Shown: positions 1 through 15,000 of the stretch, piece by piece
Numbering within the stretch: the stretch's first letter is position 1
How the letters are laid out: each line of letters opens with the position of its first letter
DNA from: Owenia fusiformis
Lineage: Eukaryota; Annelida; Polychaeta; Sabellida; Oweniidae
Direction: 5' to 3'
DNA length: 64,000 nt
Assembly (NCBI GenBank): GCA_903813345.2
Contig: CAIIXF020000008.1
Location: 38,314,867 to 38,378,866, forward strand
Notes under the pieces: model-generated
Databases searched by the model: none
Seen by the model: the letters and a program-made list of their open reading frames with translations, nothing else
What the model was told of the DNA's origin: nothing
Position numbers and translations under genes: made by a program

Positions 1-2
1 AA

Positions 3-3000
3 ATCACTGAACTGGAGGAGAGGCTTAGTGAAACACAGGGTAAAATACTGAATATTAGAAGTCACTGCCCTGATCTTGCGTCGAAGTCTTCTTGCATCAG
101 ATTAAACATATTTCTGACTGAGAATATAATCACATGTATACTTGCAATATCATAACTCAGCAAAATGAAAATGTAAAATGCTGAAAACTGGGAATATTTG
201 GAGCACAAAAAGGTTTATAAATCATACAATTATTACATACTGTGCAGTTCAAAAATCATGAAGGTTGGATATTTTGACAAAAGATGCAACTTGTGGAATC
301 TGAGTTTTAATTCTATACATTTTGTTGCATTCCTCCCGTGCCTGTTACCTTTATTCCTTGCTGATTTCACTGATATCCACTCTTTTATATTTTAACACAT
401 GACCCCTATTCGTCTGTTTTCCTGTAGATTCAGATGATGGGCCATCTAATGAACTCCAAGAGATGTATAAGCAATTGCAAACCAGCCAAGCTTCTGTGCA
501 AGAGCTCCAAAACACGATCGATCGCCAGAATAAAGAAAAATCCATTCTGAAAGATGAGCTCTTGAAAAATTCTGAGAGTTTGAAATTAGCCAAGGAGTCC
601 ATTGCTGAGTTTGAAACAACCAAGGGGTCCTACAATGAGAAGATTCAACATTTAGAAATGTTGTTAGATTTCCGTAAGGATGAGGGTAGCACTGCCAGCA
701 ATAGGTAAACTTTTCTTTGTGTTAATATTTGTGCTATTTTAATTCTGTAATTTGAAGTAAAAGCACTCAGTCTTTAAGTCAGTCTTACAATAAGCTCCTG
801 TGTCATTTCCACACCCATTTTCTCATGCCCATTTTCTCTTATACAAGCTCTAATACAGCAATGTTTTCTTTTCTTTTTTTTAATATTTATTTCTTTTTTT
901 ATATTTATTATTAAATCATCTTAACATTTCATTAAAAGTCATAGTAAGCATATTACTCTGTGTACAAATAAATGTTATTTAGCAATTAGAAATAGTATTC
1001 CATCCTAGAATTCATCTCATTGAAATAAGAAATTCTTAGTGTGAAATGAATAAGTTTTGACATTTGAGACGATATCATGATTTCATTCAACTGTCAGAAT
1101 ATGTGTAATACATTAAATTCACTATAATTGAGTAAAAAATTATTATTTTTTAATGTTTAGCTAAAAAAAAATTGGAATTGTTAAAATAAAATCAGTATTT
1201 ATAGTCAGTATCGATGATCATCTTTAGTAGTGTGTCTCAAAAGTAGGGTTTTTGAGAAATCCACTCGTTGTTTGATTTCCTTTATTTCCATACCTTGAAG
1301 TGGACTTGTTTATTTGCCGAAATCTCCCTTTGTACTTCTATCTATTCTTACCTTACCAATGACACGTGTCACTTTTTGAATAAGGTAAATGTTGGGACCA
1401 AATTATCCAAAAATATAAGACTGAAATACCAATTAATATTTCAATGGTGACAGGGGTCAATCAGGTTTAATTCTAATGAAATTAGTAAATTATTATTTCA
1501 CCACGGACAATCTGGTCAAAATTATTTATAACTCAGTATTCATAATTAACGGTGCCACTTGTCCTATATTTATTAAATAATGTTACTCACTTTTGCAATG
1601 GTTCACAAAATCTAACCGTTATTAAGGCCAAGAGTCTGGTTCGATTTGATGTCATTAAGTTCATATTTTTTTTTTACTTGAGTTATCACCCCAGCTCTTG
1701 TAGTAAATTAACCTTTTTAAAAATTTTACTTCATTTTGACCTGTCTCAGATTTCTTTTTATATTTACAACTCGAATGCCAACTGTGAATTTGTTTACTTC
1801 AAATTTGTAGATATTTGATTGTTTTTAAATTTACTTAACATGTCTAGACCTTTGAATTTTATTTTTTGTAAACATTAAATTTTTCAACTCTAAATGTAGA
1901 CATTACAATTTATTTAAATATGTAGACATCTGAATTTCCTTACTTTTTTGTAGACATTTCAATTTCTTGACTTTATTATATCAAATTTATTATTAATATA
2001 TTGTAATATAATTATTAATTAATTATCTGTATATCTTTAATTTGTGTTTCTAGACATATGCATTTATTTTAGATTTGTAGACATTTATCATTACTAGTCC
2101 TTTCATTTGCCTATCTGAATGTGTTTTATCTTTTAATTGATTTATTCAAGTCAAAGGTCTAATAAATTAATAACGCTTCTTCCAAAGTTCACTTACTCCC
2201 ATATTTTGAAATTAACGGTTCCTTTTTTAAAATGAAATTAACTCATAAAAGAGTTTAGTAAACGTTGGATGAATTATACAAGCTTGGTATAAATGATTTA
2301 AATTTTACTGAACTCAAAGGAAATTGGAATTTTTGTTCGATTTATCCATTCGAAAAACAGGAATGGGTGTCACTTTCGGCAAGAGTATGGTGAATTTGTT
2401 CACCTTTTTGCCTTGGGACTTTTAGCAGTTGTTAGTGAGAACAGACTCATGGTCTAAATTCTAATTAGAAATTGATATTCCTTGCAAAATATTTATCGCT
2501 TGTAATTCAAATAATGTGCTATTATGCAAGATGTTGATCCAAGTAATAAAAAATCAGATTTAGAATATTGATTTTGTAAAGAGTGCTTGGAAAGGATGAA
2601 ATTGTACTTTAGTTTAGTGAAAATTTTCAAATGGGTGTCTTTGAATTTTGGAAGGGTTTTTCAGCACCTGGGATATTCAAATAATTAATTAACTTAACAG
2701 TAATTAAAACCTGGAAAAATATGTTACATTGAACATTATGTTAATTAATATATTTGACAACACCTTTATTAAGGGAGACATTAGTGACTTATTTATTTAT
2801 CACTATTTATATAACACTAGGAGACATAACTTATGTACAGTTCCAACATTTTCAACATTTTAGGAAATGACACTGATTCATCGAGTAATGATACAAAAGG
2901 ACAACATAATTGGGCCTTCCTGGATGCCGAAAGTATGATTTTTTAATTCAGTTATTTTATTAATTGTTATTATAGCAAAGAAGATTCAAATATCCAGGCA

Positions 3001-6000
3001 GATCACGATGTTCAAAACCGACTACTTTCTGCGCAAGTCAAAGAGTTGCAAAGTCGTATTCAAAATTACGAGGATGAAATCGAACAGTTTGAATTGGTGC
3101 GAGCTGATTGGACGAGTGAAAAAGAAGCAATGGAAAATATTTTAATGAAGTTAAAATCGGAACTTCAGGAAAAAGATATGTCCTTGTTGCTACTACAGGC
3201 TAAAACAGTAAGTTATACCTGAATATATTATAATTTGAAGTTTATTAAGTCATGACACAAGCTTTAATTCATCCAATGTTCCTGGAAATTACATTCTTTC
3301 AAAAATAGGGAATATAAGGCCAAAGTGGTATATAAAGCTGGAGCAATTTTTAACCAAACATACATTTTTGTGGTATCCAGATTAAACAAAATTTCAGTAA
3401 AATATGAGTTTGACGATATTTCAAATAACTTTTTCATGATAAAAATATGTTATTTACCACATCAACTGCAAATTTTGGTCAGTTGTTGTTATAGGTTTTT
3501 CATTGTCAGTTGTTCAGTTTTCCCCGTTGATTTATTTTGCTTTCCTTGCCCCCCCCCTTCCTGTTAATTATATGTTTACATTTTTGTTCTTCATGATATC
3601 AGGGCTTAGATGAGGAGGAAGGCAAGGTGGAACAGCAGGATGCTGACAGCCAATCAACTGACTCGGACAGCAAGGTGAGCATTCCATTAAACAACCCCCC
3701 CCCCTCATAAATGGCTTGCCAGCGTTGTAATAAATAAGTTCACTCCCAATTTTATTTCATGTCTTCATCGTTAGTATTTTTTCTCTTTTCTCAATTAAAA
3801 AGGTGCTAAGGAGAAGAGTTTTTTAAATTCTTTTAGTTTATTCTACATATTTTTTATTTATTTTGAGCAGAAATAGAATACTGTTTTATGAAGACACGGA
3901 AAAACATGAACTTCAAGAAATTCCCCAATTAAGGCAGATCCGCATGATGAGAGTTTTACTTGTAATTTTATGATTATTTATAAATTGATAAAATGGGTAA
4001 TATTTTCCAAATATTTATGTCCATAATTTCACATAATGATAGACTACATAGAAAAAAATCCAAAAATTCATTTGAATGGAATTATAATAACAACATTTTT
4101 TCCATTTTCAATATTTTGTGAATATGCTGAACTGCCTTAAACTGAGTATATCTGCACAGTTATCTTCAAGCATGGCATGACTTCATATAATAAATTTGAA
4201 CTTAAAACAATTAACTAGTGATTTATTTGTTTTCATTGTAATGTATTTTATGTACTGAAGAGTGGTCATCATATTCATAAAATGCTCATTAATGGAATTT
4301 GATGACATCTCATTAAAATTATAGTTGTATGATTTAGTTAACCTCAATGTGTTTAGGTTTTGAGAAAGGCTAACTAACAATAGTGGCAAAGGGCTAACAC
4401 TAATAGCTAATGGCTAACAGCTTGTACGATTGATCATGAAAAAATTATATATTTAACTCAAATTTTAAAGAAAATGCCCGGAACAAAAATAGTATGAGCA
4501 AATTCATAATGATTGCACTATAGAATGGCTGTAGAGGTTTCTTACATAGCGTTTCTATCCAAACTTTAGGATAAAGTCATGGAATGGGACACTGGAGAAT
4601 TGGGTAAAGGTTGGGACAGTGGGGTACAGGGTAAGACTGAAAGTGAGGCTGGTAGTGACCTTGGTCCAGATCCTGACCTTCAACATGACATTGAAGAATT
4701 TAACAACCAGATGGAGCTACTGACTCAAGCAAATGTCCTTCTAGAGATTGAACGAGATTCTCTCGTTGACATAAAGGTAGCCATCTTGGCATCTGTGTTG
4801 TGAAACGTCTTCTACGAGTGTGGCTTTGAATCTTCCTTTACTCCTTGCTGGTTTCTGGGCATATTCCGCTTACACATTTTTTGCCTTTTAGATTTAAACT
4901 TGCCTCTGAGCATATACCAAATATGTACTCATTTCCTTGAATAGTTTTTGGATAAAACTTTCAGAAATGACCAACTAGTATTCAATTATACCCCTATGCA
5001 TACTGTAGATCCTTGTTCTGTAAACCTTTATACACTTAACTTTCTATGAAGAGTTTATACCCAGAGATTTGCATACAAGAGCCTCATACACAGATCCTTA
5101 TATACTGAGCCTTTTATGCAGAGCCCTAAACATTCTAATTGTAAACAGAGCCTTGTATGTAGAGCCTTATACAAAGACCAAGTAGAAGCCAGAGCCTGAT
5201 GACGCCACCCTAACCCCTGCCATTGTAATATGTCATATCCAGAGCACAGAGCCCTATACACTGAGTCTTATATACAGAATCTTATACATGGAGCCGTATA
5301 CATTGAGCCTTGTACACAGAATCGTATACATGGAATTAAATACATTGAACCTTGAACCTTTTTCATAGAGCCTTATACATTGGGCCTTGTGCATTGTTCA
5401 CATAAACTACAAAGCCTAATACAAAACCCATGTAGTACACCCCCCCTTGTAACATGCTTCTTTCTCCTGATATAGAGTTCTGTATACCTTATCTGTAAGA
5501 GAATAAGATACAACACGTCAGCATTTGAAATTGTCCTCATTTTGTTGCGGTTAATACCATAATTAATATAAATGACCCATCTGTTACTGGAAAATTAATT
5601 TTACTGCATTGCTACATCCTGTTGAATCAGACCTCAATATTGCGCACATTGAATTTTTATTTTGACGTATCTGACCTTTGACCTGTCATGATATCTGTTT
5701 CCTGCTACAGATTCTTTATTTAGCTTTAGAGTGTGTTCTAAATCAATCAGTGATAATTTAAGGTAGAGAATTTAACATCAAACTTTTGGCGTGAATTATT
5801 TATTAAGTATAATATCTTCAGTTTTTGTTAATATACATGTATATAATGTAGTTAAGTTTTATTGCTATTTTTAATTTAATTTCTTCTATTTACATGTATA
5901 TGTTGTTTTTACACATTTACACATTGATTTTCTCAATATTTCAAAATGTTCATATTCATAAGCTCTAATTTTGTTCATTTTGATATTTGGGAGTGGTTTA

Positions 6001-9000
6001 TCTTTAATGTACTCGAACACAGCTGCCACTTTGATTTATTGATACTCAAGTTGAAGCATGACTCTGAGGTTATTTGATAAGACCCGAAAATACGACAACT
6101 ATTCCTACATGATGCTCATTGAAATTATGCTTAAACATAAAAATGTTCACAATTGAATAACTCAAATTTATGAGCTTCATTGCAAATTATAGTCGTTTAC
6201 AAGATGAAAAATGCATGTGACACCCTGTATATAACAAGTGTATGTTTCATATATATTGTATCACCCTGTATTTGTGTATTTGTAGAACAAGGCCACTGTT
6301 GAGATTGAAGACCTGAAAAAGAGGAATGAAGAACTAGAAGCAAGCCTTTCTGAGATACAAAATAACTCACAGTACAGTAAGTTATGTTAACTTAAACTTA
6401 AACAGGTGAACCCTTATGGGGGGTGGGTGATCTTATATTGAGGAGTAGTAGTGCAGACTTATTTATTAAGCCCTTCTTTTATTTATATTTCATGTACTTT
6501 GATCAAAAAGTTTTTAGATGAACTTTTCAGTAAGTGAAATATTTTGTAAACTTTAATCATAATATTATCATCAATTATGTTTAAGTAATAGGTTTATTAT
6601 TTTATTGTTCTTAATTTAATCAATCAGAATGTCTCATTCAGCATTTGCTCATAAACTCATCAAATGCTTTCAAATATTCATCATCAGTGTCTCTGTGCTC
6701 AAGGCTTTAACTACAGTACATGCAGGGTTAAAAAGACTGACTCTTATATTCTTTTCAAAATGCTTCTCCATGCAGGGTTTTAAAAGAATGACTCCTATTA
6801 TATTCAGTTCATGCCTTTTCCTCATGCAGGGTTTACAAATATGCAATCTTATCATATTCAGTTCAATTTGTCTCCCTCCATTTAGTATTTAGAAAACCCT
6901 GCTCAAAGTTCTCTCTCCACACAGCTATAAAAATGTACAAATTTCTTGCTCCATACAGGGTTTGTAAAAAGGTTACCTTTCAGGCAGTGAAGATATAGGG
7001 TTTAAAAAGATGCACTATTATTATCTTCAGGTTAAAGTTTTCTATCCACGCAGGGTTTAATATGTTCACGGGGTTTGAAAAAATATATTATCTTATAGGC
7101 AGTGAAGATGTGGATGCACTTGAGCGCAGTCTACATGAGGCTGAGAGCAAAGCTACAGGATTGAAAGAAGAGAATGAACAGCTGGTACAAAGCCTAGAGG
7201 AACTGGACCAACAACATGAAGTGGCTGTTACTCAAATAATCACAGCCAGGTAGGTTCAAAATGAGATTAATTCTTATGCAACATGATTATCCTGGGAGAT
7301 GGAAATTTAAGCAGGAGATGAGTATCCATTGCAATTAAACTAGATAGAGTCAAAGTTAACGAAAAAGTTATGAAAGTAAATCAAAGAGATAAAAAGGAAG
7401 AAATTCCTGCAACTCTGAATGTTAACTGTATTTCAGAGACCAACTTCAAGTGCAACTAAAGTCCATTCAGTCGATGAACCAGGGACTGCAGGAACAGATG
7501 GATGCCTTAAACAGTCAAGTCCTTAGCAAGAATGAAGAGATCAAAGAGCTAGAAAAGGACCTTCGTGATGAACTTGACCAGAAGCTTCAGGAGTTAGAAG
7601 ATACCCAGGAGGAACTGAACCGATCGGTGAGCAAGAATTCGACTGCTGAACAAGCCTTAAACAATATGAGAAAACATGCTGAGGAGCGGGAACGTAATGT
7701 GACAAACCTACAGAAACAACTGAGATCGATGGTGCAGGAGAAAGAACAGTTAAAGCAAAGAGTAGAACAGCTCCAGAAACATGTCACACCTCATCAAGAG
7801 ATGAACTTCGAAGACCCTCAACAATTTGGCCAACAGATGGCAACTGAGGCACTCCGTGATCAGGTCTCGATGCTTGAGGATGATAAACAGCGTCTTCAAG
7901 ATAAACTCGACGATTTACTGAGTCAGTTAATGCGACAGAGACAGCACGAAAATAACAATGAGGAGGAAATCATTCTCCTCCAGGAGGCTTTCGATGCCCA
8001 AGCTGTTGAACTAACAACCACACAAAACGACAATGAAAAACTCACCAAGGAGATGGAAGAACTGACAGCTAAAGTTAAGACTAAAGAGTTTGAGTTGCAG
8101 GTTGCTAACAAAGCAAGGAATGACTTGGCTACACAGGTACAAGCTTTGCTTACTAAGACTGAATCAAATGAGTTACAAACGCAGAATGAAGACGACACTG
8201 TTAAAGCAAAGCTTGCTGAGGTTATCCAATTAAACCAAGAGCTTGAAAATGAAATTACAACCCAGAAGCAAGTTGTAGCCGAGTACCAATCACAAATTGA
8301 GGCCAAGGACAAAGAAATGGGAAATATCAAGCAACAGCTTGAGAAGGGTGCCATGGCTATTAATGACCTCCATATGGACAAGAAGGAGTTAGATAAAAAG
8401 GTTAAAGATCTGCAGGAGAAACTAGTTGATCTCCAAAAGGCTAAATCAGATGTTGTGAAGGAAAAACGAGCATTAGAAAAAGATAAGCGTAATTTAGAAA
8501 AGTCCTGTAAAACTTTAGAACAGAAGTTGAACACAAGTCGGGAGGAGTTGTGGAATGTAAGCCAAACTGCTGTTGATGTGAATTCACATGATACACTGAA
8601 GAATGAATTAAAACATTTGAAATCTCAATTAAATGATAGTCTAGTAGCATCTGATAATTACCAGGGAAAGATAGAAGCTCTTGAGAAAGACATGAACCAA
8701 ATGGAACTGAGTATGAAGTTAACAGAGTCCGAAAAATCAGATATCGAAGAAAAGTTAAACAATTCTGAGAGTCAAGTTGAATCCTTAACCAAAGAGATCG
8801 CTGAACTTCGTGATTCCAAACTACAAGATTTGAATACACAAATCGAAGCCTTGAAAACAGAGAAAGAATATCTAAAGAAAGAACTTGAGGATGTTGAAGA
8901 GAAAATGCATGATCAAAAGGTACATTATGATAAATACATTAAGACATTGACTGAAAGCCGAGAAATGAATGCTGACAATCTGCAAGTTGAGCATGATAAA

Positions 9001-12000
9001 CTGATGAAGCAGAGTCACCAACAAGATGTAGCAATGTCGGATATCAAAACCAGATTTGAACAGTTGGAAGAAGAACTTGTTGAGAGTAAAGAGATGCTTC
9101 AGTCTACCTTAGATGGACAACAACCACTGAAAGAAGCTCTCGATGAACAAAATGAAGAACTGAGATTACTGAAAGCTGATAATTCAAAATATCATCAGAA
9201 GACGACTGACATGACGAATCAGCTCCAGAAGCAAGCGGATGAATTGAAGGAGTTCCACGAAAAGGAGAAACAACGTTTGAATTTATTGGAGGACAATCAC
9301 CGTCTAAATGATCAAGTTTCAAGTTTGAAAGTGCAGTTAGATTCGGATAAAATAGAATCCCAGACTTTAGATGTAATAACAGATTTAGAGTCTGAAATCA
9401 CATCCCTTCAGAACCAAATTACTCAACACAAAACTGAAATTACAAAGTTGAACACAGATCTTATGAAAAATGACTCTGAAATTAACAGACTTCAACAAAT
9501 TGTCAAAGATCAGAGTACAAAGCTTAAGAATCAAGAAAAAGTCATAAAAGATTATAGCCAAGACTTAGAAAATCAACATAATATCTCAGATCAACAACAG
9601 CAAAGTTTAACTGAACAGAAAATCAAATTAGAAGAATTATCTGAAAATGAAACTAAATTAAAGAAAGAACTTCAAGATATGAAAGATGAGTTGACCGACA
9701 TGGAGACTAGTATTGTGAAAGAGAGGCTGAATGGAAGCCTCGTGAACGAGAACCGTCTGCAAAATGGAGATGTAGAGGAAAATGGACACGATGATGAATT
9801 TATCATCCCAAGAACAAAGGAGGTAATGTTTACCCAGGAACAAATGCGTGAAAGTATTGCGAGTAAGGACAGCATTATATCAGACCTCCAGGAGAACAAT
9901 AACTCACTACTGAAAATGCTTGAAAACCAATCATTGGGGAATTATGGGAGCAGGGTACTTGTGGACGTCCACAAACTTCAGTCTCAGGTGCGAACTCTTC
10001 AAACAGAGAAGGAACAGATAATGGCGATTCTGAGCGAAAAGACACGAGAGGCTAGTACACTAAAAAGCGAAGTTCACAGACTCATGAGTGTGATTTCTGC
10101 CGAGAAATCAGCAATCGCGAAGCTTCAACAAGACAATACAGAGCTCACTAAAAAACGTGAGAATCCAAATGAGGACATGCACAAAGAAACGGTTCAAAAA
10201 TTATCTACCATGATTCGGGATAAAGACATGGAAATAGAAGCATTAACTCAGAAAAATCACACTCTATTACAGGTGCTACAAGACAGTTCTAACGATGGAA
10301 CACATATCAACAATCTAGTTCATGAAAAGGAGAATCTTGCAAAACAGCTTCAGATGTATATTAACGATCGTGAACATCTCGTTGCTGCTGTCAATCAAAA
10401 ACACCAGGAGAGTCTAGCATATCATAATGAAAGTCAAAAATTGAATGCTTCGTTAATTGAGGACATCGCCAAACGGGAAAAACTAGAACAAGAACATTCC
10501 AAATTGATGCAAGAGTTTGAAGAAAAACAAAAAGCGTATTTAAAAACTCAAAATGAACTTGTGAATTATAAACAAAAGTTTACCGAATTGGACAACAAAT
10601 ATACAGAGAGTAAACAAAAAAGTGATTCCACCTCTCAACCAATTGCAGTAGATTTAAATAACACCGTAGAGCTTTCAGTGTTCGAGGAAAAATGTCAAGA
10701 AGTCGACCATTTAGCTAAAGAAATAACAACGTTAAACCAGTCGATAAACGAAAAAGAAATAACAATTGATAAAATGAATGCCCAGATGACTGAAAGTAAC
10801 GCCAAATTGAACTCTAGTCAAAACACTATCACCACCAAAGATACAGAAATCTCAAATCTAAAACGTGAAATTGACAATACAGCATTCCAACTTCAAACTG
10901 TCAAAAATGAAATGAATGATGCCTTACGTGATAAACAAAACCTTGAACAACACATCCAGGAGTTGACGTCTGAGAACACATTTTTAAAAGAGAGCCAAAC
11001 ACGACTAACAATGTCTAATCGTGAGAAAGACTTTGAGGTAGAATCGCTGAAGGAAAAGGCTGCGACACTCACAGCGCTCGTGACGGAGAAAGATGGGGCG
11101 CGTGGTGAAACGGAGAGACTCCTAGTTGAGAGTGAGGCCATGCAGACTCAAGCGAAGACGTTCCAACACGAGAGGGACCAAGTGATGTTAGCTCTGCAGC
11201 AGCGGGAACAAGAAATACAACAGCTCAATGCACAGGTGAGTATAGAAAATAAAAATATGTAAAATTGGAGAGAAAATGATATAGCTATCATCATGTTCCA
11301 AGAATACTGAAGTTCTAAAATGGTTAGCCAATATTTTATATGTGGTTACCATTTCTTATGCAGGAAGAGAAATAGACCAAAGCTGACATTTTTGCTTTTC
11401 TTGTAAATATGACATTCTCATTTTAGCTTGCCATTGGTCTTGAAAGGGAGGCTAAACTAGAAAAGAAACTAGAGCGACTTCAAGGTCACTTGATTCAGAT
11501 AGAAGAAGCCTACACCAGGGAAGCCCTCGATTCAGAGGAGAGGGAGAAGGAACTGAGGAATAAACTCCTAGAAGCGGAGGAACGAGCCAATTCGCAGTCA
11601 AATGCTGTACAAACTGCAAGGTATAAAGGAATTTTCTCCAAAATTAACACTTTTTGGTAATGAAAAGCCCAAGATATTATTGATTTCTTCAATTGGGATG
11701 TTGATCAGAATAAGTTTCATTGGTCTTGTTTTGCCAAAATGGTTCAGTGAAAATCAGTGTATGATAAGCATATTTTTGTGTCTGGTAAGATCAATGCATT
11801 TTGTCACAAGAACTGGCTGACAGTGGCGATTTTATGATTTTTGACTGGTTTATGAGTTAGAACATTTGCACCTATATAAGCAATAACTATGTTCAAAAAA
11901 TTGAAAGTCTATTTTTCCATATTCAGCGAGCATGCCAGCCACCAAGTGAGCAACATGGAAAAGCAGCTTCATGCTATGGCTGAGCAGAGAGATGCAAGTA

Positions 12001-15000
12001 TGCTGCAGCTTGCCACAACCCAGGAACAGCTGCAGCAATATGCAGCTGCACTCAACAATCTGCAGATGGTCCTGGAACAGTTCCAAATGGGTGAGTCACA
12101 GAAATTCTAATTGAGTAATATTCAAAATCTATGAAATAGATAATTGTAAACATTCCATGTTTCACGATGAACTCAACGAAAAATTTAATAATTTTTAAGT
12201 TTTGATATAACCAGCTGAAAAGGAGGATTGCTTTGATATCAGATTTGAAGAATTGAATACATATTTGAATAAATAATATTTGAATGAATCTTAATGTTGA
12301 TATAAACATTTGAATGAATAAGCATTTCAATTGTGCATTATAGAAAAACAAGCGATGGAGGCGGCCTCTAGTGAGAAACACCAACAAGAACTCTCTGCAG
12401 CAAAACTTGTTGAACAACAGCTGCGGGCACAGCTGAATAACATGGAGGTAAGTCACAGTACATCTGCAAATCTGGTTTTCTTTCTAATTTTGGAAATGTG
12501 GTCTGTTAATTACAGCCTTATAGGACTGGCTACATGCTGAATTTCTAAGATATTGATATTGAGAGCATACACAAAATGCATCTCGAATATAAAATAAATC
12601 TTACGAAACAGAATACTAACTGTATTGTATTGTATTGTATTGTATTGTATTGTATTGTATTTCATTCGATTCTGTGTATTGTTTTGCATTGTAATTCATT
12701 CAGTGAGATATGTTTTATATTAAATTGTATTGCATTGCATTTTAAGTGATCTAATTGTATTGTATTGCATTCCATTTTATTATTGCGTCATATTCTAGAT
12801 CCAGTTGCAAGAGACCACAAGTGCTTTGGAAGCAGCAGAGAGACTCAGTGAACAACTTGACAGAAAGGAAGATGTCATACGTGCGCTCAAAGAAGAAGGT
12901 ATTATACACTTTTCTGTCATCTTTGCTGTTATTTGGACGGATGAGTATATCAGGATTCATGCTTATATATAGTCCTAAGAGTACTATGCATAAGGATGTA
13001 GTGGTCAAAATAATATGCTTCAATAGAACACCTTCTTTACCAACTGTGTGTCAGAGTACTGTATGGTACTGTTGTGGATCGACTGTGTTGGAAAATAACA
13101 TGGCAACTGGACTGTAAATTACTTTTGACCATTATATCCAAAATCAGTATGATACATCTGGATCCTGCTCACAATACCCTCACAGTACCCATCCTTTTCC
13201 ATCTACCCATAAAAAAGCCTTTTGTAGTTCCTTAAATCAGCTATGGACTCCCAACATATCTTAACTGCCTCACATGACCTACTTACAATAATTCACTACC
13301 TTTTTCATATGATCCTTATGTATAAATGATAGAAACCTTTCCCAATGACCCATGAATACAATAATCGTAATCATATAATGAGGATGTAACATATCCTTAT
13401 CTTGTCCTTATCCTTATCCTTGAATTGTACCTAACACTTTCCAATGAATTGTTTCACTCCCCATAAAGAGATATACCTTTTGATAGGGTGTAACACCTCC
13501 CTGTGAGGGTAATATTGTGTAACGCATCCTAATGAAAGAAATAAGGTGTAACATCTCAAATAAGTTGTAAAATAGTGTGTAACACCCCCTTATGACAGAA
13601 TTGTACAGATGAAATGGTGCAAGCACTCAGCGAAAGAGTTCACTCCCAATATATGAGTATCACCTCATAATCATAGAAATAGGGATGTAATGCCTCCTAA
13701 TGATAGAAATAGGGGTGTAATGCCTCCTAATGATAGAAATAGGGGTAGTGTTTTAATCTCAGCTGGTAATTCGGAGTGTTACAGATCCCCTTGTTGCCAG
13801 CAGGGGTTAAAGCAATACCTGCATGAACCCGCTAACCTCACAGCTAACTGCATCGCTAACACGCTAACTACCTTCAATACCTAACCATCTATAATGCAGA
13901 TACTAGGATAACACCCATGCCCAATATATGAACATTAAGATAACACCCATGCTCATTTTATGAATACTAGGAAAACACCCATGCTCATTATATGAACACC
14001 AGGATAATACTTTTGCTTATTCTATGGACATAAGGATAATCCCACACATAAGGATAACAACCATTTACATAAAATGCAAATTATGATACCATCTTGTGCA
14101 CAGTTTAAATATGTTAAGCAAAACTCCTCATAGGATATTCATTATATAAGAACTGTCAGATATTTTCATTTTAGGAAATCAATCTGTTATGTCTTTTTGA
14201 CATTTAGATTATATTGGTTAACATCAGTATAACATGCATGCTCATTACAATGTGGACATATGGATAACTCTTTTGTTTCATTATATGAACACTAGGATAA
14301 CACCTTTGCTCAATATATGAACACTAGGATAACACCTTTGCTCATTATATGAACACTAGGATAACACATTTGCTCATTATATGACCGCTAGGAAACACCT
14401 GTGCTCATTATATGAATGTGTTAAGGTGGGCAGAGTACAAAAACTTCTGAACAAACTTACTTAATCTAAGAAAGATATTTAAATTGTTGCTGGAAAAATA
14501 AGTTATTACATATTTCTTGTTACATTTAAGATAGTATGAAAATTGCATGACTTTGGTAAACTTGCATGTTCTCATTATTTTTGTAATATAATATAAAATG
14601 CATGTATGCTATTCATTTCTTGTATAACATCTATTGGTGACTGTACTGTCTCCTCATACTCCACCTATTGGTGAAATTACTTATTACTATTACTCCACCT
14701 ACTGGTGGCATTTCTAACTACTAATACTCCACCTATTGGTGAATTGACAAACCATGGCTGTTGCATGCTCTCTGTTTGTTTTCTGTCTCCATAGCAACTT
14801 AATATCAGCTGGTAATTCTGAGGTTTGCTTTTCACTCAGGTTGCCAACTGATATATGGTTGCCATGGTTGCTTTCACTCTTTGCACCTGGATACTAAACT
14901 CTAACATTTCTGTTCTTAAGTTATTCACTTTTAATTCTATATGTTTATGGATTACTTTTAAGTTTGTGATTCATGGATAGAACATATTTCATGGATGCTG

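Noticed and set aside
7587-9899. Several Ser/Phe/Leu-rich minus-strand open frames
   Set aside because: Shadows of the Lys/Glu/Gln-rich coiled-coil exon on the plus strand.
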